DNA from: Pseudooceanicola batsensis HTCC2597
Lineage (GTDB): Bacteria > Pseudomonadota > Alphaproteobacteria > Rhodobacterales > Rhodobacteraceae
Length of the DNA: 64,000 bases
Assembly: GCF_000152725.1 (NCBI RefSeq)
Contig: NZ_CH724131.1
Location: forward strand, 2,969,236-3,033,235
Reading direction: 5' to 3'
Each line of letters begins with the position of its first letter. Within the stretch, counting starts at the first letter, position 1. Under the pieces are notes generated by a model. The model was not told the origin of the DNA. It was given only the letters and a program-made list of their open reading frames with translations, and searched no databases. The translations under genes and the position numbers were made by a program. Below are positions 46,272-55,230 of the stretch, one piece after another.

Positions 46272-48638
46272 ATGCCCAAAGACGGCATCGGCGCCAGCAC
46301 CAAGCGGCGCGAAGACGTGCGTTTCCTGACCGGCACGGGCCGGTACACGGATGACATCAATCTCGGCAAGCAGCTCTACGTGCATTTCCTGCGCGCCGAC
46401 GTGGCCCATGCCAGGATCAACGGCATCGACACCTCGGCGGCCGAGGGCATGCCGGGCGTTGTCCGCATCTTCACCGCGAAGGATTTCGAAGGCGTCGGCG
46501 GGCTGCCCTGCGGCTGGCAGGTGACCGACAAGCATGGCCAGCCCATGCAGGAGCCCAAGCACCCGATCATCGCCGAGGGCAAGATCCGCCATGTCGGCGA
46601 AATCGTCGCCGCCGTGGTCGCCGAGACCCTCGATCAGGCCCGCGACGCGGCCGAGGCGATCATGCCCGACCTCGAGGAACTGCCCGCGGTCGTCGACATG
46701 AAGGAAGCCGTCAGGGAGGGCGCGACCAAGGTTCACGACGACCTGACCTCGAACCTCTGCTATGACTGGGGCTTCGTCGAGGAGAACAAGGCCGCCGTGG
46801 ACGAAGCCTTCGAAAAGGCCGCGCATGTCACGACGCTGGAACTGGTGAACAACCGTCTCGTCGCCAATCCGATGGAGCCGCGGGTGGCCGTCGGCGACTA
46901 TGCCGCGCATAGCGACGAATCGACCCTGTACACCACCTCGCAGAACCCGCACGTGATCCGGCTGCTGATGGGCGCCTTCGTGCTCGGCATTCCCGAGCAC
47001 AAGTTGCGCGTCGTGGCCCCGGACGTGGGCGGCGGCTTCGGCACCAAGATCTTCCACTATGCCGAAGAGGCCTTCTGCACCTTCGCCGCGAAACAGCTGC
47101 GGCGCCCGGTCAAGTGGACCTCGACCCGGTCCGAAGCCTTCATCTCGGACGCGCATGGCCGCGACCACGTGTCGAAGATCCAGATCGCGCTGGATGCCGA
47201 CAACAACTTTACCGCGCTGCGCACCGACACCTATGCCAACATGGGCGCCTATCTCTCGACCTTCGCGCCCTCGGTTCCGACCTGGCTGCACGGGGTCCTG
47301 ATGGCGGGCAACTATCGCACGCCGCTGATCTACGTGAACGTCAAGGCGGTCTTCACCAACACCGTGCCCGTCGACGCCTATCGCGGGGCCGGTCGCCCCG
47401 AGGCGACCTATCAGCTGGAACGCTGCATCGACAAATGCGCGCGCGAACTGGGCGTCGACCCGGCCGAGCTGCGGCGGCAGAACTTCATCACGCCCGACCA
47501 GTTCCCCTATGCGACCCCGGTCGCGGTGGAATACGACACCGGCAACTATCACGCCACGCTCGACAAGGCGCTGGAACTGGCGGACGTGGCGGGCTTCGAG
47601 GCACGGGCCGAGGAGTCGAAGCGGACCGGCAAGCTGCGCGGACTGGGCATCGCCAACTATATCGAGGCCTGCGGCATCGCGCCCTCGAACCTCGTCGGTC
47701 AGCTGGGTGCCCGCGCCGGTCTCTACGAATCCGCCACCGTCAGGGTGAACGCGACCGGCGGCGTGGTTGTCATGACCGGTTCGCACAGCCACGGCCAGGG
47801 GCACGAGACGACCTTTCCGCAGGTGATCGCCGACATGATCGGCATCGACGCCAGCCAGGTCGAGATCGTGCACGGCGACACCGCCAACACCCCGATGGGG
47901 ATGGGCACCTACGGCTCGCGCTCTCTCGCGGTCGGGGGCTCGGCCATGTTCCGCGCGGCGGAAAAGGTGATCAACAAGGCCAAGAAGATCGCGGCCCACC
48001 TGATGGAGGCCTCCGAAGGCGATATCGAACTCAAGGACGGCCAGTTCACCGTCGCCGGCACCGACAAGTCGGTGGCTTGGGGCGACGTGACCCTTGCCGC
48101 CTATGTGCCGCACAACTACCCGCTGGACCAGATCGAGCCGGGGCTGGAGGAAACGGCGTTCTACGATCCCGCGAACTTCACCTATCCCTCGGGCACCTAC
48201 ATCTGCGAGGTCGAGGTGGACGAGGGCACCGGCCAGGTCGAGGTGCTGAGCTTCACCGCCGCCGACGATTTCGGCAACGTGGTGAACCCGATGATCGTCG
48301 AGGGGCAGGTCCATGGCGGTGTCGCGCAGGGCATCGGCCAGGCACTGCTGGAGAACTGCGCCTACGATGCGGACGGCCAGCTCCTTTCGGCCACCTACAT
48401 GGACTATGCCATGCCGCGCGCGGCCGACCTGCCGATGATCACGGTCGACCATTCCTGCCAGACGCCCTGCACGCACAACCCGCTCGGCGTGAAGGGCTGC
48501 GGCGAGGCCGGCGCGATCGGTGCGCCTCCGGCGCTGGTCAATGCCGTGCTGGACGCGCTCAACCGGAACGGCCATGCTGTCGACCATATCGACATGCCGC
48601 TGTCGCCGGCCCGTGTCTGGTCCGCGATGAACGCTTGA
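46272..48638 (+). CDS. coxL: xanthine-oxidase-family molybdopterin subunit (form II CoxL-like)
   Basis: The 788-residue catalytic subunit binds molybdopterin cytosine dinucleotide. The active-site loop reads AYRGAGRPE, the form II signature, not the AYxCSFR loop of proven form I CO dehydrogenases. The catalytic Glu is in [24 protein letters not shown] and [10 protein letters not shown] are the usual cofactor-binding segments. Its substrate is thus uncertain: CO, or another aldehyde or aromatic compound. Gene order S-L-M fits form II clusters. A 1049-residue open frame on the opposite strand is a shadow. Confidence 0.94.
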   Translation: MPKDGIGASTKRREDVRFLTGTGRYTDDINLGKQLYVHFLRADVAHARINGIDTSAAEGMPGVVRIFTAKDFEGVGGLPCGWQVTDKHGQPMQEPKHPIIAEGKIRHVGEIVAAVVAETLDQARDAAEAIMPDLEELPAVVDMKEAVREGATKVHDDLTSNLCYDWGFVEENKAAVDEAFEKAAHVTTLELVNNRLVANPMEPRVAVGDYAAHSDESTLYTTSQNPHVIRLLMGAFVLGIPEHKLRVVAPDVGGGFGTKIFHYAEEAFCTFAAKQLRRPVKWTSTRSEAFISDAHGRDHVSKIQIALDADNNFTALRTDTYANMGAYLSTFAPSVPTWLHGVLMAGNYRTPLIYVNVKAVFTNTVPVDAYRGAGRPEATYQLERCIDKCARELGVDPAELRRQNFITPDQFPYATPVAVEYDTGNYHATLDKALELADVAGFEARAEESKRTGKLRGLGIANYIEACGIAPSNLVGQLGARAGLYESATVRVNATGGVVVMTGSHSHGQGHETTFPQVIADMIGIDASQVEIVHGDTANTPMGMGTYGSRSLAVGGSAMFRAAEKVINKAKKIAAHLMEASEGDIELKDGQFTVAGTDKSVAWGDVTLAAYVPHNYPLDQIEPGLEETAFYDPANFTYPSGTYICEVEVDEGTGQVEVLSFTAADDFGNVVNPMIVEGQVHGGVAQGIGQALLENCAYDADGQLLSATYMDYAMPRAADLPMITVDHSCQTPCTHNPLGVKGCGEAGAIGAPPALVNAVLDALNRNGHAVDHIDMPLSPARVWSAMNA

Positions 48639-48659
48639 ACCCATTGAGGGAGAAACGAA

Positions 48660-49445
48660 ATGTATAACTTCGAGTTTGTGAAGCCCTCCAGTGTGGACGA
48701 GGCGGTCGCGGCCCTCAAGGACGAGGACGCGCAGCCGCTTTCGGGCGGGCAGACGCTGATCCCGACGCTGAAGCAGCGCCTGAACCAGCCCTCCCGGCTG
48801 GTCAGCCTGCTGGGCATCGCCGACCTGGTCGGCCTGTCGGAAAGCGGCGGCGAGATGACGATCAAGGGGGCCACCAACCACGCGACGGTGGCGGCCGAGG
48901 CCGCGTCCTCGTTTCCCGGCCTTGCGGCGCTGGCGGGCAAGATCGGCGATCCCGCGGTCCGCAACCGCGGCACCATCGGCGGATCGATCGCCAACAATGA
49001 CCCCTCGGCCTGTTACCCGGCGGCCGCGATGGCCTGTCAGGCGACCATCGTCACCAACACCCGCGAAATCGCGGCCGACGATTTCTTCGAAGGCATGTTC
49101 GCCACGGCGCTGGACGAGGGCGAGATCGTGACGGCGGTGAGGTTCCCGGTCCCCGAGGCCTCGAACTACCAGAAGTTCGAACAGCCCGCCTCGCGTTTTC
49201 CGCTGACGGGTGTCTTCGTGGCGAAATATGCCGACCGGGTCGGCGTCGGCGTCACCGGCGCGTCGAACGACGGCGTCTTTCGCTGGAAGGAAGCCGAGGA
49301 GGCGCTCGCCAGCAATTTCTCGCCCGATGCGATCAGCGGCCTCACGGTTCCCGCGGACGACATGATCAGCGACCTGCATGGCAGCGCCGAATACCGGGCG
49401 CATCTGGTCAAGGTGCTGACCGGCCGGGGCGTGGCCGCCTGCTGA
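48660..49445 (+). CDS. coxM: xanthine-oxidase-family FAD subunit (CoxM-like)
   Basis: The 261-residue FAD-binding subunit has [15 protein letters not shown] near residues 29-43 and the flavin motif [23 protein letters not shown] near 100-122. It receives electrons from the iron-sulfur subunit. It starts 21 bases after coxL behind GAGGGAG and ends the operon. Maturation genes (coxD, E, F) are not in the window downstream. Confidence 0.94.
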   Translation: MYNFEFVKPSSVDEAVAALKDEDAQPLSGGQTLIPTLKQRLNQPSRLVSLLGIADLVGLSESGGEMTIKGATNHATVAAEAASSFPGLAALAGKIGDPAVRNRGTIGGSIANNDPSACYPAAAMACQATIVTNTREIAADDFFEGMFATALDEGEIVTAVRFPVPEASNYQKFEQPASRFPLTGVFVAKYADRVGVGVTGASNDGVFRWKEAEEALASNFSPDAISGLTVPADDMISDLHGSAEYRAHLVKVLTGRGVAAC

Positions 49446-49497
49446 GACGGGTTGCGGGGATGTGAACCGAACCGCCGCCCCGCCCGGGCGGCGGCTT

Positions 49498-50700
49498 TCA
49501 CTGGAGCCAGTCCGGCGCGATCCGGACCCCGTCGCAGTCGGCGAACCGGGCCATCCGGTCCAGTTCGGCCTCCAGTTTGGCCAGCCGTCCCTTGGCGGGG
49601 CGGACCCCGGGCTCCAGCCACAGCTTGCTCACCTCGAGTAGGCGGGCCGCGCGATCGGCCTTCATGTCGATCCGCCCGATCAGCCGTTCCCCTTCGAGGA
49701 TGGGAAAGACGTAATATCCGTACTTGCGTTTCTCGGCCGGCACGAAGATCTCGATCCGGTAGAGGAAGCCGAAGAGCCGTTCCGCCCGGTTCCGGTCCCG
49801 CAGGGCGGGGTCGAAGGGGCTGAGCACGCGGACCCGGTTGGGGGCGGGCGGCAGCGTCGCCGCGCGTTCCGCGGTGCCGGGCCAGGCGACGGATTTCCGC
49901 GCCCGGCCGTCCTGGCAGATCACGTCGATCTCTTCCAGCCGCCCCTCGGCCAGCCCGCGGGCGGTCCAGTCCCTCGCCTCGGCCGGCGACACATGCGCCC
50001 AGAAGGCCGCGATCTCGCCCGATGTCGCAAAGCCCAGCCGGTCCAGCGCGCCCCGGCAGAACCACTCCACCGCCTCCTCCGTATCGGGGGCAGGGCGGGC
50101 GCTGGCGTCGGGATGCACGCGCTCTGGAAGATCGTAGAATTTCTGAAATCCCTGACGTTTGCTGATCGAGAGCGATCCGGTCCGCCACAGGAACTCCAGC
50201 GCCGCCTTCGAGGGGTGCCAGTTCCACCAGCCCCCCGACCGCCCGCGATCCTCCTCGCCCAGCAGATCGGACGAACGTACCGGCCCCGCGCGGGCGACAT
50301 GCGCCTTCACCCGCTCGATCTCGTCCATGTAGGCTTCGCCCTGCCAGGTCCGCCATTTCTCGGACAGCCGCGCCCGGGTCCGGCGAAAGGGCAGGCTCCA
50401 GTACGGGTAGAATTCTGTCGGGATGATCGCGGCATCATGGGTCCAGTGCTCGAAGAGCGACCTCTCGCGCTCCAGCAGATGCGCGAGCGATTTCGGCCGG
50501 TACGCCGGCCGCCGCGCAAAGAGGATCATGTGGTGGGCCCGCGCGACGGTGCTGACGCTGTCCACCTGCACGAAGCCCAGGGCACGGATCACCTCGAGAA
50601 GGTCGCGCCCTCTGCCGGGGCCGGCGGGCGGGTCGCCCAGCAGGTGCTTGTGCAGGAAGAGCCGCCGCGCGGCCTGGTTGTCCAGGACCGGCCGCGCCAT
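49498..50700 (-). CDS. YcaQ/AlkX-type DNA glycosylase family protein
   Basis: The 400-residue protein belongs to the HTH_42 winged-helix family, whose bacterial members YcaQ (AlkX) unhook DNA interstrand crosslinks. The catalytic-type QVD motif in GFVQVDSVSTVARAHH matches the AlkX group rather than the QxQ of AlkZ. The PILEGERLIGRIDMKADR segment near the C-terminus is typical. The ATG at 50700 shares one base with the LacI-type gene's stop (TGATG); the extension to 50829 overlaps that gene. Confidence 0.88.
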   Translation of the reverse strand: MARPVLDNQAARRLFLHKHLLGDPPAGPGRGRDLLEVIRALGFVQVDSVSTVARAHHMILFARRPAYRPKSLAHLLERERSLFEHWTHDAAIIPTEFYPYWSLPFRRTRARLSEKWRTWQGEAYMDEIERVKAHVARAGPVRSSDLLGEEDRGRSGGWWNWHPSKAALEFLWRTGSLSISKRQGFQKFYDLPERVHPDASARPAPDTEEAVEWFCRGALDRLGFATSGEIAAFWAHVSPAEARDWTARGLAEGRLEEIDVICQDGRARKSVAWPGTAERAATLPPAPNRVRVLSPFDPALRDRNRAERLFGFLYRIEIFVPAEKRKYGYYVFPILEGERLIGRIDMKADRAARLLEVSKLWLEPGVRPAKGRLAKLEAELDRMARFADCDGVRIAPDWLQ

Positions 50701-51728
50701 CAGGGCGCGCGCAGCGTGTCGCCGGGATTGATGCGCGGCGTCAGCTCGACCTTGTTGCCGGGCGCCTCGTCCGTGTCGAGCCGGCCGAGGATGATCTCGG
50801 CCGCACGGCTGCCGATCTCCTGCCGGCAACTGTCCATCGTGGCCAGTTTCGTCGGCAGCCCCTGCAGCAGACGCACGTCGTTGAACCCGGCCAGCCCGAT
50901 CCGGTTGGGCACGTCATAGCCCTGTTCCTGCAGCCAGAGCAGGCCGCCCGCGCCGATCATGTCGTTGGAATAATAAAGGAAATCCAGTTCCGGCGAGCGT
51001 TCCATCATCGCCTTCGTCATCTCGCGCCCCTTGGCGAGGGCCGAACCGTCGGTGTAGAACTCCCGGTCCTCGATCTCGACCCCGCCCTTGGCGAGCGCTT
51101 CGGTGAACCCCTCGAACCGCTTGCGCGCGCGGTGATCCAGTCCCAGCCGCGTGCCCATGAACCCGATCCGCCGGTAGCCCGAGGCCAGGATGGCCTGCCC
51201 CATCTCGCGGCCCGCGCGGCGGTGCGAAATGCCGACCGCCGCGTCGATCGGCGTGCCGTCGGTATCCATGATCTCGACCACCGGAATACCCGCGGCGGCC
51301 AGCATGGCCCGGGCCGCGTCGGAATGTTCCAGCCCCGCGACGATCACGCCCGAGGGCCGCCAGGACAGCATCTCGTACAGGACCTTCTCTTCCTTCTCGG
51401 GCTGGTAGTCGGTGACGCCGACCACGGGCTGCAGTTCGGTCTCTTCCAGGGTGCGGCTGATCCCGGTGAGCACCTCGGGAAACACCATGTTCGACAGCGA
51501 AGGGATGATCACCGCGACCAGGTTCACCCGCTGGCTGGCCAGCGCGCCCGCGATCTTGTTGGGCACATACCCCAGCCGTTTCGCCGCCTCGAGCACCCGG
51601 GCCCGCGTCGTGGCCGAGACATCGCCGCGGTTGCGCAGCACGCGGCTTACGGTCATTTCGGAAACACCGGACGCTTCGGATACGTCACGAAGCGTCAGCG
51701 GGCGTCTGTCGGATGGGGGCACTGCCAT
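50700..51728 (-). CDS. LacI-family transcriptional regulator
   Basis: The 342-residue protein has the LacI helix-turn-helix (LTLRDVSEASGVSEMTVSRVLRN) with the hinge helix NKIAGALASQRVN. The periplasmic-binding-protein-like effector domain runs from about 70 to the end (VAVIIPSLSNMVFPEVLTGI). It resembles gluconate-type (GntR) members of the family. Curiously it is coupled by TGATG to a DNA glycosylase gene rather than to sugar genes; its targets may lie elsewhere. Confidence 0.92.
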   Translation of the reverse strand: MAVPPSDRRPLTLRDVSEASGVSEMTVSRVLRNRGDVSATTRARVLEAAKRLGYVPNKIAGALASQRVNLVAVIIPSLSNMVFPEVLTGISRTLEETELQPVVGVTDYQPEKEEKVLYEMLSWRPSGVIVAGLEHSDAARAMLAAAGIPVVEIMDTDGTPIDAAVGISHRRAGREMGQAILASGYRRIGFMGTRLGLDHRARKRFEGFTEALAKGGVEIEDREFYTDGSALAKGREMTKAMMERSPELDFLYYSNDMIGAGGLLWLQEQGYDVPNRIGLAGFNDVRLLQGLPTKLATMDSCRQEIGSRAAEIILGRLDTDEAPGNKVELTPRINPGDTLRAP

Positions 51729-51967
51729 GGTCCTGCAATTGATGCCGAATCCTAGCGTGCGCCCCGACCCCGTTCAAGCGGCAAGGCCCGGTTTCCCGCC
51801 CGGCGGATGTCGCGCGACCGGCGAGGGGGCGGCCGCCGTCCGGCGGGTCCCGCGCCAGGAGGAGACGTGGATGGACACGTCGCGGCGGATTTTTTGACGC
51901 ACTTCTTTCCTTCGGCCCCGCAACCGACATGACAAGCCGCGCGGGCTTCGCTAAGAGGGGCGGGCGC

Positions 51968-52044
51968 GGCCCCGTGGCTCAACTGGATAGAGCAGCCCCC
52001 TCCTAAGGGGCAGGTTGCAGGTTCGAATCCTGCCGGGGTCGCCA
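51968..52044 (+). tRNA. tRNA-Arg (anticodon CCU)
   Basis: A complete 77-base tRNA with encoded CCA. The acceptor stem GGCCCCG pairs with CGGGGTC (one G-T wobble), the anticodon stem GCCCC/GGGGC encloses CTCCTAA with anticodon CCT, and the T loop is GGTTCGAATCC. Base composition drops immediately after it, so its 3' end is a likely integration site of the island to the right. Confidence 0.96.
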
Positions 52045-52120
52045 AAACCACCTGAAAAATATGGCTTATTTACAGGGCTTTGTGCGGAAGCGTGCAATAA
52101 GTCCCGTGAGCTTTCGTGGC

Positions 52121-52182
52121 GAAATCGGCTGAAACGGCCGATTTCTCGTACAAAACCTGTACAAAATTCGCACGTTTGTGCG
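52121..52182. promoter_or_regulatory. cluster of three inverted repeats at the island start
   Basis: Three perfect inverted repeats lie within 62 bases. They are GAAATCGGC/GCCGATTTC (52121-52145), GTACA/TGTAC (52148-52162) and CGCAC/GTGCG (52169-52182). A direct repeat GTACAAAA occurs at 52148 and 52159. They sit between the tRNA and the replication-type gene. Such clusters are typical of transfer origins, replication origins or operators; I cannot tell which. Confidence 0.55.
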
Positions 52183-52199
52183 CATTTTGGGGGCCAAAC

Positions 52200-53057
52200 A
52201 TGAGCCGCCATAGCTTTGATCCCGAAATCGCCGGACAGGTTGGCCTGAACGCGGCGGTGATTTTCCAGAACATCACCTTCTGGATCGAGAAGAACCAAGC
52301 CAATCGCCGGAACCTTCGAGACGGGCGGTATTGGACCTACAATTCGATCTCGGCCTTCGGTGAGCTGTTCCCTTATCTGAGCGAAAAGCAGATCCGAACA
52401 GCCCTCGAAAAGCTGGTTAGCGCAGAGCTGATCATCAAGGGTAATTTCAGCGATGATCGTTATGATCGGACCTGCTGGTATGCCCTGGGCAACTCCATTT
52501 GCCCAAATGGGCAAATCGATCCGACCAAACGGGAAAATGATGCATTTGCCCGTGAGGGCAAGCCATCTGCCCCAGAGGGCAAATCCTATAAGTACAGATA
52601 TAAACCATATCAAAAACCAGATCCTTCGCACGCAAAGGCGGCGGTGGAGGATGAAGTTTCCGAAAGGATTTTGTCCGCCTATCCCGAGGACCGCGTTCGC
52701 GGCAAAGCCGTTTGCCTCTCGCAAATCCGCCAAGCGCTGACCGACGGTGTGGATGCCAAAGACCTCGAGGACGCCGTGCAGGCCTATGCGACTGAGAGCG
52801 AGGGTTTTACCCGATCAAAGGTTTGCTTTTCGGACAACTGGTTCACCTCTGGCCGTTGGTTGAAGTATCTGCAGAACGTTCAGGAGGCGCGAGAAGCCGG
52901 CAAAGCCAAAGAGGTCGAACTGCTGAAAGGCTTGGCCGACTGGGTCACGGACCGCCATCCGCTTTGCCGCCACATCACGCCCGGCCAAGTGACCGCGTTG
53001 CTGGCCGCAAACCTGGTCAGCACTGCTGAAATCGAAGCGGCGGGGCTCAGGCCATGA
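52200..53057 (+). CDS. winged-helix replication-type protein of a mobile element
   Basis: The 285-residue protein has an N-terminal winged-helix module (NAAVIFQNITFWIEKN, YLSEKQIRTALEKLVSAELI) like those of phage and plasmid replication proteins. A low-complexity linker with repeated Gly-Lys/PEGK-like turns and a C-terminal DnaD-like or helicase-loader-like part (SDNWFTSGRWLKYLQN) follow. It is directly followed by mobC (ATGA overlap). The ATG at 52200 is preferred over an in-frame upstream one at 52116, which lies within the inverted-repeat cluster. It may initiate replication of an excised or plasmid-like form. Confidence 0.65.
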   Translation: MSRHSFDPEIAGQVGLNAAVIFQNITFWIEKNQANRRNLRDGRYWTYNSISAFGELFPYLSEKQIRTALEKLVSAELIIKGNFSDDRYDRTCWYALGNSICPNGQIDPTKRENDAFAREGKPSAPEGKSYKYRYKPYQKPDPSHAKAAVEDEVSERILSAYPEDRVRGKAVCLSQIRQALTDGVDAKDLEDAVQAYATESEGFTRSKVCFSDNWFTSGRWLKYLQNVQEAREAGKAKEVELLKGLADWVTDRHPLCRHITPGQVTALLAANLVSTAEIEAAGLRP

Positions 53058-53524
53058 GTGCGACCGCCCCCCACAAAGAGCAGAGAGCAAGGTTACCCAC
53101 CGATTACATCGGCGGGACTTGTGAGGGGCGGCAAGCCTCCCCTTCAAACCCCAACCAGACGCGCGCAAGCGGCGTCAAAGAGGGCCTTTCCGAGAGTGTG
53201 ATCTTTCGATGCACCCCGTCGGAAAAGGCAGCGCTTGTGGCCAAGGCGCACGCCGCCGGCCTGCCCAATGCCACGTTGATGCGCGAGGCCTTGGGGTTGA
53301 CCGAGGCACGTCGGCGCAAGCCTGTCCCACGTGTCGACCCAAAGCTGACCTTTGCGATTGCCCGTGTCGGTGGCAACCTCAATCAGCTCTCCCGCTGGAT
53401 CAACGGCGCGGTCAAGTCCGGCCGGGCGAGCCAGATCGATGCGCTCAAGGTTGCTACGCAGTTGGTGATCATCGAGCGGCAATTGGCGCAGATCGCGGCG
53501 GCACACTCAGACGGTGACGCATGA
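53054..53524 (+). CDS. MobC-like relaxosome accessory protein
   Basis: The 156-residue protein has a ribbon-helix-helix-like start (IFRCTPSEKAALVAKAHAAGL) and the MobC motif RVGGNLNQLSRWIN, near residues 101-114. MobC proteins bind the transfer origin and help the relaxase open it. The gene overlaps the stop of the replication-type gene (ATGA) and the start of mobA (ATGA), so all three are co-translated. Confidence 0.85.
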   Translation: MSATAPHKEQRARLPTDYIGGTCEGRQASPSNPNQTRASGVKEGLSESVIFRCTPSEKAALVAKAHAAGLPNATLMREALGLTEARRRKPVPRVDPKLTFAIARVGGNLNQLSRWINGAVKSGRASQIDALKVATQLVIIERQLAQIAAAHSDGDA

Positions 53525-55077
53525 TCATATCCTTCTTCTCCACCGGCACAGGTGGCGGCGCAGCCCCCGTTGACTACCTGACCGCGCGCGAAGTTCTGGC
53601 CTATGACGAGCACCGCAATCTGATCCGCGACGACAACGGCCAGCCGCAAATCAAGATCCGTGAGTCGCTGCCCGAGGTACTGCACGGCAACCCCGACCAA
53701 ACCCGCGACCTGATCGACGCGAGCCCCAACAAGTGGAGCTACACGGCAGGTGTGATCAGCTTTGCCGATAGCGATGATCCCAGTCCCGACGCCCAGCAAG
53801 AGGCCATTGAGCTATTTGAGGCTCTGGCCTTTGCCGGGCTGGACAGGGATCAATACGATTGCCTTTGGGTGCGTCACTCGCATGAAGGTAATGTCGAGCT
53901 GCACTTCTGCACGCCGCGCCTTGAGCTTGGCACCGGTAAGGCTCTGAACATCGCGCCACCAGGGCATGAGAACGCCTTTGCCAGCCTGCGCGATTTGATG
54001 AACAAGACGCACGGTTGGGCAGACCCTTTGGACCCAGAACGCGCCCGCGAAGTGAGGGCGACGATTGAGGCGCCGACGCGCGCGCAAGGTCGCGAAGAGC
54101 TGCACGATTGGATCCTCGATCAGATCAGCGTCGGCATCATCACCGACCGCGCCAGTATGATCGATGCGCTCACGGACGCAGGCTTCGAGATCCCCCGCGC
54201 CAGCAAGAACTACATCACTGCCAAAGACCCCGACACCGGCGAGCGCTGGCGATTGAAAGGAGAGATTTTCCATGACGACTGGCAAGCCGAACCGCCTCGC
54301 CGAGAAATTGAACGCGGACCTGGAGACAGTACGCAGCGACCACGCCGCCATGATGGCATCTCAGCTGGAGAGCTTCAGGAGCGATTTCAGCAGCATTGCG
54401 ACCAGCGCGCTGCATACAATCGAAACCGATATCAGGTTCTTTCTGAGCGACAGCAAGAGCGAGTTGGAGAGGCGGAGCGAGACGATCAGGCGCTGGTTGA
54501 CGATCTCGCCGTGGGTGATCGTGGGGATGGTCTCAGCCTGGATCGCGACGGTGCTGATGGCGAGTTGGTTTTGGACGGGTTTGATCATGCGCTCGGAGAT
54601 GTCGATGCTTGGCCTGACCCGGATCGAACAGGCTGGGCAGACATGGGTGACGCTGGACCCCGAACGGACCGAATTGAAGACCTGCACATTGGCGCAGACG
54701 CCGATCATCTGCATCAAGATCAAGGAGCCTTAGATGACGCAACCCCTGACAGCATTGGAGCGCGAATTGCTCGCATCCGTCGAGCGGTTGGTGACGGCCT
54801 GCGAGAGCTCAGCCAAGGAATTGCACGCCTTGGAGAAACGCTCGACCAGCAGGATCGAAAGCAAGGTGAATGGCTTGGCGCATTGCGTGGCGCTATTGAT
54901 GAAATCACATCTCACGTCCGTCACCACATTGGCCGACTTGCTGCGCGAGGAGCAGAATTACGAGACGCTGCAGGCGGGGTTAGAGACCAGCTGGAAACTA
55001 GCGAAAGACGCCGAGAAGCGGCTGAAAGAGAGTTAGATGCGAGAGTTAGTCACCGCAGCGCGGGGCATTCGCTTTGA
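53521..55077 (+). CDS. MobA-like relaxase (mobilization nuclease)
   Basis: The 518-residue protein has an N-terminal relaxase domain of the MobA/VirD2 type. The candidate catalytic Tyr19 (PVDYLTAREV) and the metal or HEN-like motif WVRHSHEGNVELHF (His119, His121, Glu122, Asn124, His128) are visible. The C-terminal half, beyond about residue 250, is Asp/Arg/Gln-rich and disordered-looking. This half overlaps two other genes in a different frame. It should nick the transfer origin and lead the strand to a recipient, using another element's type IV system, since none is seen here. Confidence 0.88.
   Translation: MIISFFSTGTGGGAAPVDYLTAREVLAYDEHRNLIRDDNGQPQIKIRESLPEVLHGNPDQTRDLIDASPNKWSYTAGVISFADSDDPSPDAQQEAIELFEALAFAGLDRDQYDCLWVRHSHEGNVELHFCTPRLELGTGKALNIAPPGHENAFASLRDLMNKTHGWADPLDPERAREVRATIEAPTRAQGREELHDWILDQISVGIITDRASMIDALTDAGFEIPRASKNYITAKDPDTGERWRLKGEIFHDDWQAEPPRREIERGPGDSTQRPRRHDGISAGELQERFQQHCDQRAAYNRNRYQVLSERQQERVGEAERDDQALVDDLAVGDRGDGLSLDRDGADGELVLDGFDHALGDVDAWPDPDRTGWADMGDAGPRTDRIEDLHIGADADHLHQDQGALDDATPDSIGARIARIRRAVGDGLRELSQGIARLGETLDQQDRKQGEWLGALRGAIDEITSHVRHHIGRLAARGAELRDAAGGVRDQLETSERRREAAERELDARVSHRSAGHSL
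54272..54733 (+). CDS. MobB/MbeB-like membrane protein nested inside mobA
   Basis: This 153-residue gene lies wholly within mobA in the +1 frame. AGGAG at 54258-54262 precedes the ATG by nine bases. The product has a coiled helical N-terminal half (NRLAEKLNADLETVRSDHAAMM) and one clear membrane helix near residues 80-105 (WVIVGMVSAWIATVLMASWF). In RSF1010 and ColE1 the mobB or mbeB genes are nested in the relaxase gene in the same way, and RSF1010 MobB is a membrane-associated transfer factor. The identity is inferred from position, topology and size, not from a detailed match. Confidence 0.75.
   Translation: MTTGKPNRLAEKLNADLETVRSDHAAMMASQLESFRSDFSSIATSALHTIETDIRFFLSDSKSELERRSETIRRWLTISPWVIVGMVSAWIATVLMASWFWTGLIMRSEMSMLGLTRIEQAGQTWVTLDPERTELKTCTLAQTPIICIKIKEP
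54734..55036 (+). CDS. MbeD-like coiled-coil protein nested inside mobA
   Basis: The 100-residue gene starts immediately after the nested mobB-like stop (TAGATG), with AGGAG at 54723-54727, and is also inside mobA in the +1 frame. The product is almost entirely helical and charged (LERELLASVERLVTACESSAKELHALEKR), like the small MbeD/MobD proteins of ColE1-type plasmids, which also overlap mbeA. The function in transfer is inferred from this parallel. Confidence 0.7.
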   Translation: MTQPLTALERELLASVERLVTACESSAKELHALEKRSTSRIESKVNGLAHCVALLMKSHLTSVTTLADLLREEQNYETLQAGLETSWKLAKDAEKRLKES

Positions 55078-55230
55078 AATAAGCACATGCAAGAGCTAAA
55101 AAGAGATAGCCCAACTTTTTGATGTTTGAACCCAGATTAACTAAATGCTGAGAAATGGCAGCGATTCAACTAGCCCTATACGTGTTTTAGCTCCGACGCC
55201 GCTGCCGATGCGCGACAGAACGGTGCGACG

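Noticed and set aside
46254-49403. 1049-codon open frame on the minus strand
   Set aside because: It is the antisense shadow of coxL and coxM, typical of high-GC codon bias; those plus-strand genes are unmistakable.
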